Shown in pieces: positions 49,087 to 57,460 of a stretch of 64,000 nt of DNA; the stretch's first letter is position 1; every line of letters begins with the position of its first letter. Origin of the DNA: Mesorhizobium qingshengii (GTDB lineage Bacteria; Pseudomonadota; Alphaproteobacteria; Rhizobiales; Rhizobiaceae). A model generated the notes under the pieces. It saw only the letters and a program-made list of their open reading frames with translations. It did no database searches and was not told the origin of the DNA. The stretch lies in NCBI RefSeq assembly GCF_900103325.1, contig NZ_FMXM01000015.1, positions 111,503-175,502 on the forward strand, written 5' to 3'. Position numbers and translations under genes: made by a program.

Positions 49087-51453
49087 TCATGCAGCCTTAC
49101 TGATGGTCGCTCCCATTTCCCTGTTCAAACCATCGAGAAATTCCGCCATGTCGGCCTTGGAGATCTTGTCTCCGGCAACCCAAGCGACCGTGTTGTAGAT
49201 CCCAAGAAAGGACCCCGCACAGTACTCCATCATCTTCTCGGCTTTTGCGTCGTCGATTTCCAATTGGTCCTTGAGAAAGGCGCTAAAACGCTTCCGAGCG
49301 AATTCCTGTTCAAGCACCATGAAGGGCTGGCTTTCGACGTTGAGGATTGTCGAGGGCCGTGATGCCGCATCCACGTCGAGGGTCTTTTCCAGGCGGATGT
49401 CGCGGGACGATGCGCCGATCTCAATCGACAGCTTGCCCGCATCCAGCAGCCATTGGCCGTGGTCCGGGTCATAGTAACGGAGGTCACGGGCCTCGATGAC
49501 GATGTCGACCCGTTTGGTCTCGCCTGGATCGAGGTCGACCTTGGCGAATCCTTTGAGTTCGCGCAGCGGCCGAATGAGGCGCGGCGCGTGCACCCGGCTG
49601 TAGAGTTGGACGATCTCCTTGCCGCCCACCTTGCCCGTGTTCGTAACATCAAACGACACCTTGATCGTGCTCGCCGCATTGATGCGATCCGCGTCGACCG
49701 AGATGTTCGAATATTCGAAGGTCGAGTAGCTCAGGCCGAAACCGAACGGGAACAGGGGCGCAAGCTTGCGCTTGTCGTAGGAGCGGTAGCCGACATGGAT
49801 ACCCTCGCTATAGATGTGCCGATTGTTTTCGCCGGGATAGGTCAGGAAGCCAGGTGTGTCTTCGAGTTGGATAGGAAAGGTGACTGTCAGCTTGCCGGAG
49901 GGATTTTGTTTGCCGAACAGCACCTCGGCAATTGCGCGACCTGACCCCTGCCCGCCGAAGAACACTGCCAACACCGCCGCGGCCTGGTCGATCCATGGCA
50001 TCACCACGGCATCAGGCGTAGCGAGTATCACGACGAATTTGCGGTTGCGCCTCGAGAGCGCGGCGATGAGTTCGTCCTGGTCATCGTTCAGGCCGAGGTG
50101 CATACGGTCCGAACCTTCGCCATCATAGCCGACTTCGGTGTTGCCGAAGAACAGCACGACATCGGCAGCATCAATATCCGCAAGAGCCGCCTGTTCGGCG
50201 TTGCCGCCGGCGGCGAAGTCATCGATTGCGTGATAGCTGACCGACGCGCCTGTAGCGAGACGGCGGATTTCATCGAGCGGGATATCAACCTCGCTCGGCC
50301 GCGTCGTTGCGCAGCCGGAGCCTTGGATGACAGGATCGGTCGCCGCAGCACCTACGATGGCAATCTGGCGGGTCGTTTCCGGGTTGATTGGCAGCAGTGC
50401 GCCCTCGTTCTTCAGCAGCACGATCGATTCTGCTGCCATGCGCTGTGAAAGAGCATGGTGCTTTTTGTGGTCGGCGATCGCATTTGGCCTGATGCCCTTC
50501 CGGGCCTTGCGCACGAGCTTCAATATGCGCAGGCAGGAGCGATCAAGGGTCTGCATCGGCACGCGTCCGGCTTGGACCGCTTCGAGCAATTCCTGCTTGC
50601 GGGCGCCGCTTTCCGGCATGTCGAGATCGTTACCTGCGGTCATCGAGGCAGGCCGATCCTTGATGCCGTGCCAGTCGGAAACCACAACGCCGTCATAGCC
50701 CCAGTCGCCGCGCAAGACATCCGTCAGCAGCCAGTGATTTTCCGCCGCCTGCACGTCGTTAAGCCTGTTGTAGGAGCTCATGACGGTCCAGGGATTGCTT
50801 TTGCGGATCGCCCGCTCGAAGCCGGCCAGATAGATCTCGCGTAGCGCCCTCTCCTCGACCACCGAACTCATCGTTGTACGCTGAACCTCGGAATTGTTGC
50901 AGGCGAAATGCTTGAGCGACGCACCTACGCCGTTTTCCTGCAGACCATTGATCACCGCAGCGGCGATCTCGCCGGTAAGCACCGGATCCTCCGAGTAATA
51001 TTCGTAGCTGCGCCCTGCGAGCGGCGTGCGGCGGATATTGATCCCCGGACCAAGAAGGATGTTCACACCAAAGGCCTGGCATTCGGCGGCAAGTGCCTCT
51101 CCTAGTTCATGGGCAAGTTGGACATCCCAGGAGCAGGCGAAGGAGGAGCCATTGGGAAAGCAGGTCGCCGGGCGGGTCGAGCCAAAAGCACCTTCCACAC
51201 TGCGCGATACGTCCGCGTTGACCACGCTTAGGAACATCGCGAGTTGGCTGTCGCTGTCCTGCGCACCGTCGATCTGCTCGATTGAATAACGCACGCCGTA
51301 GGTGCCGTCGGTCATCAGTATTTCTGGGATGTTCAGACGATAGTTCGCTGCCGTGCGCCAAAGGCCATAGCCGCTCACCATCCCGACCTTCTCCTCGAGG
51401 GTCATCTGACCAACGAGCGCCTCAAGTTCCTTGTCGGAGATATTCCACGTCAT
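49087..51453 (-). CDS. Glycoside hydrolase family 3 (beta-glucosidase-like)
   Basis: The 788-residue product has the GH3 order: N-terminal barrel (LTLEEKVGMVSGYG-like start, PEILMTDGTYGVR, GPGINIRRTPLAGRSYEYYS, KHFACNNSEVQR), catalytic nucleophile Asp in VVVSDWHG (D260), the alpha/beta sandwich (IAIVGAAATDPVIQGSGC) and a C-terminal fibronectin-III-like domain (KVSFDVTNTGKVGGKEIVQL). No signal peptide is seen, so it acts in the cytoplasm on imported oligosaccharides. The ATG at 51453 is chosen; an upstream frame opening lacks support. It heads the ABC transporter operon and is divergent from an AraC gene. Confidence 0.92.
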   Translation of the reverse strand: MTWNISDKELEALVGQMTLEEKVGMVSGYGLWRTAANYRLNIPEILMTDGTYGVRYSIEQIDGAQDSDSQLAMFLSVVNADVSRSVEGAFGSTRPATCFPNGSSFACSWDVQLAHELGEALAAECQAFGVNILLGPGINIRRTPLAGRSYEYYSEDPVLTGEIAAAVINGLQENGVGASLKHFACNNSEVQRTTMSSVVEERALREIYLAGFERAIRKSNPWTVMSSYNRLNDVQAAENHWLLTDVLRGDWGYDGVVVSDWHGIKDRPASMTAGNDLDMPESGARKQELLEAVQAGRVPMQTLDRSCLRILKLVRKARKGIRPNAIADHKKHHALSQRMAAESIVLLKNEGALLPINPETTRQIAIVGAAATDPVIQGSGCATTRPSEVDIPLDEIRRLATGASVSYHAIDDFAAGGNAEQAALADIDAADVVLFFGNTEVGYDGEGSDRMHLGLNDDQDELIAALSRRNRKFVVILATPDAVVMPWIDQAAAVLAVFFGGQGSGRAIAEVLFGKQNPSGKLTVTFPIQLEDTPGFLTYPGENNRHIYSEGIHVGYRSYDKRKLAPLFPFGFGLSYSTFEYSNISVDADRINAASTIKVSFDVTNTGKVGGKEIVQLYSRVHAPRLIRPLRELKGFAKVDLDPGETKRVDIVIEARDLRYYDPDHGQWLLDAGKLSIEIGASSRDIRLEKTLDVDAASRPSTILNVESQPFMVLEQEFARKRFSAFLKDQLEIDDAKAEKMMEYCAGSFLGIYNTVAWVAGDKISKADMAEFLDGLNREMGATISKAA

Positions 51454-51642
51454 TGGTATTCCATCCCACACTGTCTCAGCGAGTATCTGGCAGCCGCTAG
51501 AGGGCTTCCTCGCTTGGAAGCCTTGCGGCCGCCTCAAAGAGTGACAAATTCATTGCACAGCAAAACGGCACCTTCTAGTCGCGAGAATTGCGCTAGCGGT
51601 ACGACAGTTTTTGATATTTTATTGCAGTTGAAAGCAGGGAGA

Positions 51643-52692
51643 ATGCAGATGAACATCGCCTACATCCGGACCGACCCGTGCCTCGAAAAGCGTGATTGCG
51701 GCTTTCAAAGCAAGGCGCCGGCTGAGAGTTCGCACTGTCAGGTTTTTGTGCATGGCTATGCCGATGTTCCGTATCACTGGCATCGCGAAATGGAGATCCT
51801 CTTCGTGTTGCGCGGCAACTTCCGGCTGGTGGTCGATGGACAAGTTTGCGAGATGGGTGAGGGCGACGTGATCATCATCAATGCCGACGTTCCTCACAAT
51901 TCCACGTCGATTTCGCGCGATGCCCTTATTTGTGGAGCGCACCTGGATGTCGCCCATTTCGAGCGTATGGGGTTGCCCGGCTTTGCCTCTCGCCAGTATC
52001 TCTGTCGGACATTTCTGCACAGCCGCCCCTTCATGAACAAGGTCGCTGCAATCAAGGCTTTCATGGCAAGACTCGCGCTGGATCAATTGAACCATCCCGA
52101 GGAGGGAATGGTACGAGAAACAATAGCCAATCTGCTCGCGTGCTATATCTACCGCTCAATGCGCCACGAAGAGCCGGATTCATCGACTGCTCAACTGCGG
52201 TCGGACAGCCGCACCCGTATTCTGCGCATCATGCATACAATCAGCAGATGCGAAGACACCCAACATCTGGGCGAGATCGCCGAAGCCGAGGGCCTGACGC
52301 TCAGCCACCTATCGCGTCTCTTCAAGCGCCATCTTGGCATCGGTTATCGCGACTATTCACAGAACCTGAGACTCGACAACGCGGCCGAGGAATTGCGGAC
52401 AACAGACAGTACGATCGCGATGATCATGGAGCGTAACGGCTTCGGCAATCCAGCTGTCTTCTACAACAAGTTCAGGTGTCGCTTCGGCTTTAGCCCGGCT
52501 GAATTCCGCCGCGGCAGCCGGCCGCTGAAGCCGCAAAGTGTATTGACTCATGAAGACGCGGCCGAAGCGCAGAAAATCCTTGCCTCTCACGCCATTGGTT
52601 TAGGCAAGGCTGCGGAACTTGCTGTTGGCCTCGGCGGAACAGGTCGAGGGCAAATAGTGCTCAGCGCTCCTCACAACGCAAGCGCGATCTAA
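51643..52692 (+). CDS. AraC family transcriptional regulator
   Basis: The 349-residue product has an N-terminal cupin sensor (VPYHWHREMEILFVLRGNFR, GEGDVIIINADVPHNS) and a C-terminal double helix-turn-helix (LGEIAEAEGLTLSHLSRLFK, then TIAMIMERNGFGNPAVFYNK and FRCRFGFSPAEFR). A GCAGGGAGA ribosome site precedes the ATG at 51643; a second ATG two codons later is also possible. The 60-residue tail after the second helix-turn-helix is longer than usual. It is divergent from the GH3/sugar-ABC operon and is its likely sugar-responsive activator. Confidence 0.88.
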   Translation: MQMNIAYIRTDPCLEKRDCGFQSKAPAESSHCQVFVHGYADVPYHWHREMEILFVLRGNFRLVVDGQVCEMGEGDVIIINADVPHNSTSISRDALICGAHLDVAHFERMGLPGFASRQYLCRTFLHSRPFMNKVAAIKAFMARLALDQLNHPEEGMVRETIANLLACYIYRSMRHEEPDSSTAQLRSDSRTRILRIMHTISRCEDTQHLGEIAEAEGLTLSHLSRLFKRHLGIGYRDYSQNLRLDNAAEELRTTDSTIAMIMERNGFGNPAVFYNKFRCRFGFSPAEFRRGSRPLKPQSVLTHEDAAEAQKILASHAIGLGKAAELAVGLGGTGRGQIVLSAPHNASAI

Positions 52693-53023
52693 ACCATCGT
52701 TCTGCATCACTCTTTGCTCTCATATTAGCTCGTAATAACTTTGGATGATTTGTTGCTATCACGAAGGAGGAGCCGCTTTCGGTGTTGGCGTTTGTGGGCG
52801 ACGCAAGGGGTCGACAGTGGTATTCGCGACGGCAAATCTTGCCCCTGGTGCAATCAGACTCTCTCATGCTGCAAGCATTGGCAGTCCCGCGTGAGCCACA
52901 AGGCGCTTGTCGGAATAGGGAGTGAACAATCCGGCGACCGACTTGGGTTGCGCCCGATCGGGTTACCCTGTCTTCAGCAATCGAGCGATGCAGACGCGCC
53001 GGCGTCCAACGACAGGAACGGCG
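52693..53023. other. Intergenic region, nothing recognised
   Basis: About 330 bases between the AraC gene and the convergent amino-acid permease gene. No supported gene and no clear terminator hairpin were found on either strand. Confidence 0.35.
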
Positions 53024-53758
53024 TTACGAAACTGCTGCAGATTCCTTTGAGCGCGGGGCGCTAGAACCTTGGCGGGATTGCGACTCGTGGCGCATGAGAA
53101 AACGCTCTGTGGAGCGGACGATCGCGATCAACATCAGATTGACCACCAGATAGAGCACACCGGCAATGGCAAAGATCTCGAAGATAGCAAAGGTCTGGCT
53201 CATGAGCCGTTTGGCGTAACCGGTTATTTCGAGCACCGTGATTGTGGAGGCAAGGCTGGTCCCCTTAACGACGAGAATGAGCTCATTGCCATAGGCCGGC
53301 AGCGCCTGGCGAATGGCGAGCGGAAACTCGATGCGCCGGAACCGCAGCATGCGCGACATGCCGCACGCCTGGGCCGCTTCGACGAGACCAACCGGAACCG
53401 ACATCAATCCGCCGCGCAGTATTTCGGACGTGTAGGCAGCCGTGTTCAGCGCAAGCGCTAGGATGGCGCAGCGCGCGCCATCGCTAATCACCCACCACAA
53501 AGCCGCGTTATCCCTGATCAGGGAAAGCTGGCCAAGCCCGTAATAGAACAGGAAGATCTGTACCAGCAGTGGCGTGCCTCGAAAGACATTGGAATAATAT
53601 TTGGCGAAGCCTGACAGGAAGCGGTTCGATGACAGCCGCATCAGCGCCAGGCCGAGGCCCAGGTTGAAGCCGATCAGCACCGAGACGAACGTCAGTGCCG
53701 CCGTCACCCACAGGCCCTTGAGAAGGACGGGAACCGCTAGCTGGATGAGATCCATCAT
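53024..53758 (-). CDS. Amino-acid ABC transporter permease (HisM/OccM type)
   Basis: The 244-residue product is a polar-amino-acid permease with about five hydrophobic segments: SNRFLSGFAKYYSNVFRGTP and LLVQIFLFYYGLG early, then the EAA loop VGLVEAAQACGMSRMLRFRR. It is last in the large minus-strand operon, one base after the first permease gene. It pairs with that permease and with the ATPase domain of the fusion protein. Confidence 0.9.
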   Translation of the reverse strand: MMDLIQLAVPVLLKGLWVTAALTFVSVLIGFNLGLGLALMRLSSNRFLSGFAKYYSNVFRGTPLLVQIFLFYYGLGQLSLIRDNAALWWVISDGARCAILALALNTAAYTSEILRGGLMSVPVGLVEAAQACGMSRMLRFRRIEFPLAIRQALPAYGNELILVVKGTSLASTITVLEITGYAKRLMSQTFAIFEIFAIAGVLYLVVNLMLIAIVRSTERFLMRHESQSRQGSSAPRSKESAAVS

Positions 53759-53759
53759 A

Positions 53760-54467
53760 CTACTTTCTCGTCCTCACTCTGAGGCGGCGTTCTATGCCGT
53801 CGAACCCGGCCTGGCTGACGAGCGTAATGGCCAGATAAACCACAGCCGCGATCAGGTAGAAGACGAACGGGTGGCGGGTGGAATTGGCGCCAACGAATGA
53901 AATGCGCATCAACTCCTGAAGGCCGACTACCGAGACCAGGGCCGTGTCCTTGATCGTGGTCTGCCAGACATTGTTGATACCGGGAACCGCGATGCGCAGC
54001 ATCTGCGGCGCGATGATGCGGCGAAAGATCCGCCCGCCCGATAGCCCGAGCGCGCGAGCGGCCTCGATATGCCCATCGGGGATCGCCGCCAAGGCTCCAC
54101 GCACGACCTCGGTCGAATAGGCGCCGGAGATCGCGCCGATGGCGATGACTGCGATGACGAACGCATAGCCGTTCTCGGCGACACCGGCATAGCCGAAAGC
54201 GGTCACGACCTTGGTCACAAATTCAACCGAACTGAAAAACAGGAGGTAGATGATGAGCAGTTCGGGCACGCCGCGCACCAGCGACGTATAGGCATCAACG
54301 AGCAGCGAGAGCGGAAATATCCGGGCCCATTTGATTAGGCCGCAGACAATGCCGATCACCAGCCCGGCCGCCATGCTGACGAGACCGACAAGGATCGTTA
54401 TCGACGCTCCACGCAGGATGGCGGTCACCCAACCTGCTTCCCAAACCTGCCAGAGACCGAATTCCAT
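53760..54467 (-). CDS. Amino-acid ABC transporter permease (HisQ/OccQ type)
   Basis: From the ATG at 54467 the product has 235 residues with the HisQ pattern: YTSLVRGVPELLIIYLLFFS and the EAA loop DGHIEAARALGLSGGRIFRR followed by IIAPQMLRIAVPGINNVWQT. A longer frame would read through the hairpin at 54499-54526 and is rejected. Opine and basic-amino-acid importers are the nearest relatives by style. Confidence 0.9.
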   Translation of the reverse strand: MEFGLWQVWEAGWVTAILRGASITILVGLVSMAAGLVIGIVCGLIKWARIFPLSLLVDAYTSLVRGVPELLIIYLLFFSSVEFVTKVVTAFGYAGVAENGYAFVIAVIAIGAISGAYSTEVVRGALAAIPDGHIEAARALGLSGGRIFRRIIAPQMLRIAVPGINNVWQTTIKDTALVSVVGLQELMRISFVGANSTRHPFVFYLIAAVVYLAITLVSQAGFDGIERRLRVRTRK

Positions 54468-54498
54468 CTGTATTGCCCTAGTCTGTGGTGCCTGAAGT

Positions 54499-54526
54499 GC
54501 ATGCGCCCGGCGGTCCGGGCGCATGC
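54499..54526 (-). terminator. Perfect 12-bp hairpin after the amino-acid-binding-protein gene
   Basis: GCATGCGCCCGG and its exact complement CCGGGCGCATGC surround a 4-base loop, 15 bases after the binding-protein stop. No U-tract follows, and the permease genes continue beyond, so it probably partly stops transcription or protects the upstream mRNA, raising binding-protein levels. Confidence 0.7.
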
Positions 54527-54541
54527 GACGAATCCAAGGCG

Positions 54542-55339
54542 TTATTTGCAGGGCCGGGAGATGTCCGTCTTGAACCATTTCTGGCTTGCCTTGCCGATCG
54601 ATCCGTCCGCGATCAGCTCGCAAAGCGCCTTGTCAATCTTTGCCTTGAGTTCGGCGTTGTCCTGGGCGATGCCGACGCCGATGCCTTCGCCAAGCGTTGG
54701 GTCGTACGTGCTCTTGATCTCAACGCCAACCAGTTGGAAGTTCTTGCCATCGGGCTTGTCCAGAAAATCCTGCAGGGCGGATTGATCGGCGAAAGCCGTG
54801 TCGATACGGCCGCTCGCCAGGTCGATCTGCATCTGGTCGAGCGTGTCGTAGGTTTTCAGGTCGGCATTCGGCGCGCGCTTCTCGAGGAAATGCGCGTGGG
54901 TGGTGCCAGCCTGCACGCCGACCTTCTTGCCGTCGAGCGACTTCAGCAGCGTGTCGACGTCGGTGATGGCGGCCAGATCAGAACCCTTAGCCGCAACGAA
55001 CATGTTGGCCAGTTCGGCATAGCCGACGCTGAAATTGATCTCCTTCTTGCGATCGGCGGTGATCGACATGCCCGAGATGATGACGTCGAAGCGCTTGGCC
55101 TTCAGCGCCGGGATCAACCCATCGAACGCCTGCACGACGAAATGGCAGGTCACCGCGAGTTTGGTGCATAACAACGCGCCGACATCGGCGTCGAAACCGG
55201 TGACGTTGCCATTGGCGTCGGACATGCTCCATGGCGGGTAGGCACCTTCCGTTCCGATGGACAACTCGCCTTCGGCGGCCAATGCGCTTCCCATGCTTCC
55301 CGCGAGACATGCGAGCAGCGTCAAGACTTTCAATTTCAT
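54542..55339 (-). CDS. Amino-acid ABC transporter substrate-binding protein (HisJ/ArgT/OccT family)
   Basis: The 265-residue product has a signal peptide (LKVLTLLACLAGSMGSALA, cleavage after about A22) and the family 3 binding-protein fold: LSIGTEGAYPPWSMSDANGN, VTGFDADVGALLC, GLIPALKAKRFDVIISGMSI and the FSVGYAELANMFVA strand. Relatives bind lysine/arginine/ornithine, histidine or opines. It follows the fusion gene by about 75 bases. Confidence 0.92.
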   Translation of the reverse strand: MKLKVLTLLACLAGSMGSALAAEGELSIGTEGAYPPWSMSDANGNVTGFDADVGALLCTKLAVTCHFVVQAFDGLIPALKAKRFDVIISGMSITADRKKEINFSVGYAELANMFVAAKGSDLAAITDVDTLLKSLDGKKVGVQAGTTHAHFLEKRAPNADLKTYDTLDQMQIDLASGRIDTAFADQSALQDFLDKPDGKNFQLVGVEIKSTYDPTLGEGIGVGIAQDNAELKAKIDKALCELIADGSIGKASQKWFKTDISRPCK

Positions 55340-55414
55340 ATCAGTTCCCCTTGTTGTTGGTCTTCATTGCCGTTGTCCGGTGCGAACCGGACGCTTCGAG
55401 AATGCAGGCTTTCC

Positions 55415-57460
55415 TCACAACGTCCGTGCCAGGAATTGGCGCAGACGCTCCGAGCGCGGGCTGCCGAACAGCTCCGCTGGCGCACCCTCTTCCTCCACCT
55501 TTCCCTGGTGGAGAAACAGAACCTTGTGGGAGACCTCGCGCGCGAATTGCATCTCATGCGTCACGAGGATCATGGTGTTGCCTTCCTCCGCCAGTTGACG
55601 GATCACCCGCAGCACCTCGCCGACCAGTTCGGGATCGAGCGCCGAAGTCGGTTCGTCGAAAAGGATGACCTTGGGCCGCATCGCCAGCGTGCGGGCGATC
55701 GCCGCCCGTTGCTGCTGGCCACCGGATAACTGGCCGGGATAATGGGCGTGCTTGTCGGCGAGCCCGACCTTCTTTAAAAGTGCGTGAGCATGTTCGATGG
55801 CCTTCTCGCGGGGCTCCTTCAAGACGTGTCGGGGCGCTTCGATGATGTTCTCCACCACCGTCATGTGAGGCCACAGATTGAAGTTCTGGAACACCATGCC
55901 GACGCGGGCACGGATGCGTTCGACCTGCGCCATATCGGCTGGCCCAAGGCGGCCGTTCGACAGCGGCTTCATCTTGATGACCTCACCGTCGATGGCGACC
56001 TTGCCGCCGTCCGGCTGTTCCAGAAGATTGATGCAGCGCAGGAACGTGCTCTTGCCCGAGCCCGACGAGCCGATCATGGAAATGACTTCGCCGGCATGGG
56101 CGGTGAGGTTGACGCCCTTCAACACCAGAAGCGAGCCAAATCTCTTGTGAAGCTCGTCGATCTGCACGGCCGGCGTGGCGATCTTCGCCTCTTCAGCGGG
56201 CGCCGGATCCGCCACCACGGCGGGAGCGGTTGGCCGCGTCTGTTCGCTGCCGATGGCCGCGTCCTGGGTTACCTTGACAGTCCGTAGATCCGCCAGCGCA
56301 CGGTCGAAATAGCGCAGGCTGCTGGTTAGGCAGGTGCGTTGCCAGTCTGGGTCATTCGGAAGGAAGGCAACTCGCAGCGTGTCCCGGATCCGCTTGCCCA
56401 GCGACGAATCGATCTTGCCGAACAGATGCAGCCAATTGTCGGCCTGGACCGCTTCCATGACAGTCGGCCCGTCCAGCGTGCCACATTCGACGACAAGTGG
56501 CAGCACGCGCGCATTTGGCATTGCCTTGAGGACGGCGTCGGAGACGTAGCCGGTCGCTGTCGCCGCAATGCCGGTGCCGGTCCTGGCGCCTGGGCCGGTC
56601 AGCACTGTCACCAGCGCCGGCCCGAAGATGGATTTTCCCCAGGCAAGGCCGGCATGCTCGGAACTCGCGACCGAAAGCAGAGCCGGATAACCGTAAGGCC
56701 CTGCTCCGGTATGCAGGTCGAAGACGATGACCTGGCGTGCCGCGCCGGCAAAGGTCTTCAGGATTTCGTTCAATGTGCGGTTCGACCAGACCGGACCACC
56801 ACCGCCGTAGAACATGCCGTCGGCGAACTCATACTGGCCGGCCTCGACGATCGCCGCCAGCCCGGCATGCCCAAGCCTCTTGCGCGCAACCGCGAGCTTC
56901 TCATCGGCCGCTATGCGGTCTGGCCCTTCCCATTCGCGATAGACCACGGCGTCGTGTAGGCCCGCATAGCCATTGTTGACCGGAGCACTCGAAGACCAGT
57001 CGATGAAGTTGCGGTTGAGGTCGACATTGTCCTCGTTGACGCGCCGCGACCATGCCGTGCCCCAGGGATTGATGAGGTGAATGGCAAGGATCGCCGTGTC
57101 GGCGGGCAGGCGCCGCAGGTTCTTCTGGCCCAGCCAGGCGGTCTGGCAGGTCGAGCCGAACGGGCCCTCGACACCATGCGTGCCGGAAATGAGCACGATC
57201 AGCTTGCGCGCATCGCGGCGGCCAAGCAGCGCCACATCCGTCGCCAGCGTCTCGCCATCCGGACCGTTCAGCGGATGAACATATTCCGACAGTTCCGCGC
57301 CAGCCCGCTCAGCGGCTTCGCGAAATCCTTGGCGCAGGGTGGCGAAATCACAGGCGTAGGCTGGTGCTGGCTCATCATGGCGCATGGTCGATCCCACTGG
57401 ACCGCTGGCGGTTGCGGTCAATCCGTTCATTCCCTGTCGTTCCACCGAGGGGCTATTCAT
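55415..57460 (-). CDS. Fusion of M14-like DUF2817 hydrolase with amino-acid ABC transporter ATPase
   Basis: One 681-residue frame holds two enzymes. Residues about 30-390 are a DUF2817 (M14 zinc-carboxypeptidase-like) domain: ISGTHGVEGPFGS (probable zinc ligands H95, E98), NPWGTAWSRRVNEDNVDLNR, the third ligand in VFDLHTGAGPYG (H250) and VVECGTLDGPT (E325). An Ala/Pro-rich linker (about 400-432) leads to a GlnQ/HisP-type ATPase: GSSGSGKST (464-472), VFQNFNLWPHMTV, LSGGQQQRAAIARTLA, VILFDEPTSALDP and THEMQFAREVSHKVLF. No stop, ribosome site or Met lies near the joint. The ATG at 57460 overlaps the FAD-oxidase stop by 8 bases; an ATG at 57430 is the alternative. It serves the adjacent importer and probably hydrolyses the imported conjugate. 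Confidence 0.88.
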   Translation of the reverse strand: MNSPSVERQGMNGLTATASGPVGSTMRHDEPAPAYACDFATLRQGFREAAERAGAELSEYVHPLNGPDGETLATDVALLGRRDARKLIVLISGTHGVEGPFGSTCQTAWLGQKNLRRLPADTAILAIHLINPWGTAWSRRVNEDNVDLNRNFIDWSSSAPVNNGYAGLHDAVVYREWEGPDRIAADEKLAVARKRLGHAGLAAIVEAGQYEFADGMFYGGGGPVWSNRTLNEILKTFAGAARQVIVFDLHTGAGPYGYPALLSVASSEHAGLAWGKSIFGPALVTVLTGPGARTGTGIAATATGYVSDAVLKAMPNARVLPLVVECGTLDGPTVMEAVQADNWLHLFGKIDSSLGKRIRDTLRVAFLPNDPDWQRTCLTSSLRYFDRALADLRTVKVTQDAAIGSEQTRPTAPAVVADPAPAEEAKIATPAVQIDELHKRFGSLLVLKGVNLTAHAGEVISMIGSSGSGKSTFLRCINLLEQPDGGKVAIDGEVIKMKPLSNGRLGPADMAQVERIRARVGMVFQNFNLWPHMTVVENIIEAPRHVLKEPREKAIEHAHALLKKVGLADKHAHYPGQLSGGQQQRAAIARTLAMRPKVILFDEPTSALDPELVGEVLRVIRQLAEEGNTMILVTHEMQFAREVSHKVLFLHQGKVEEEGAPAELFGSPRSERLRQFLARTL

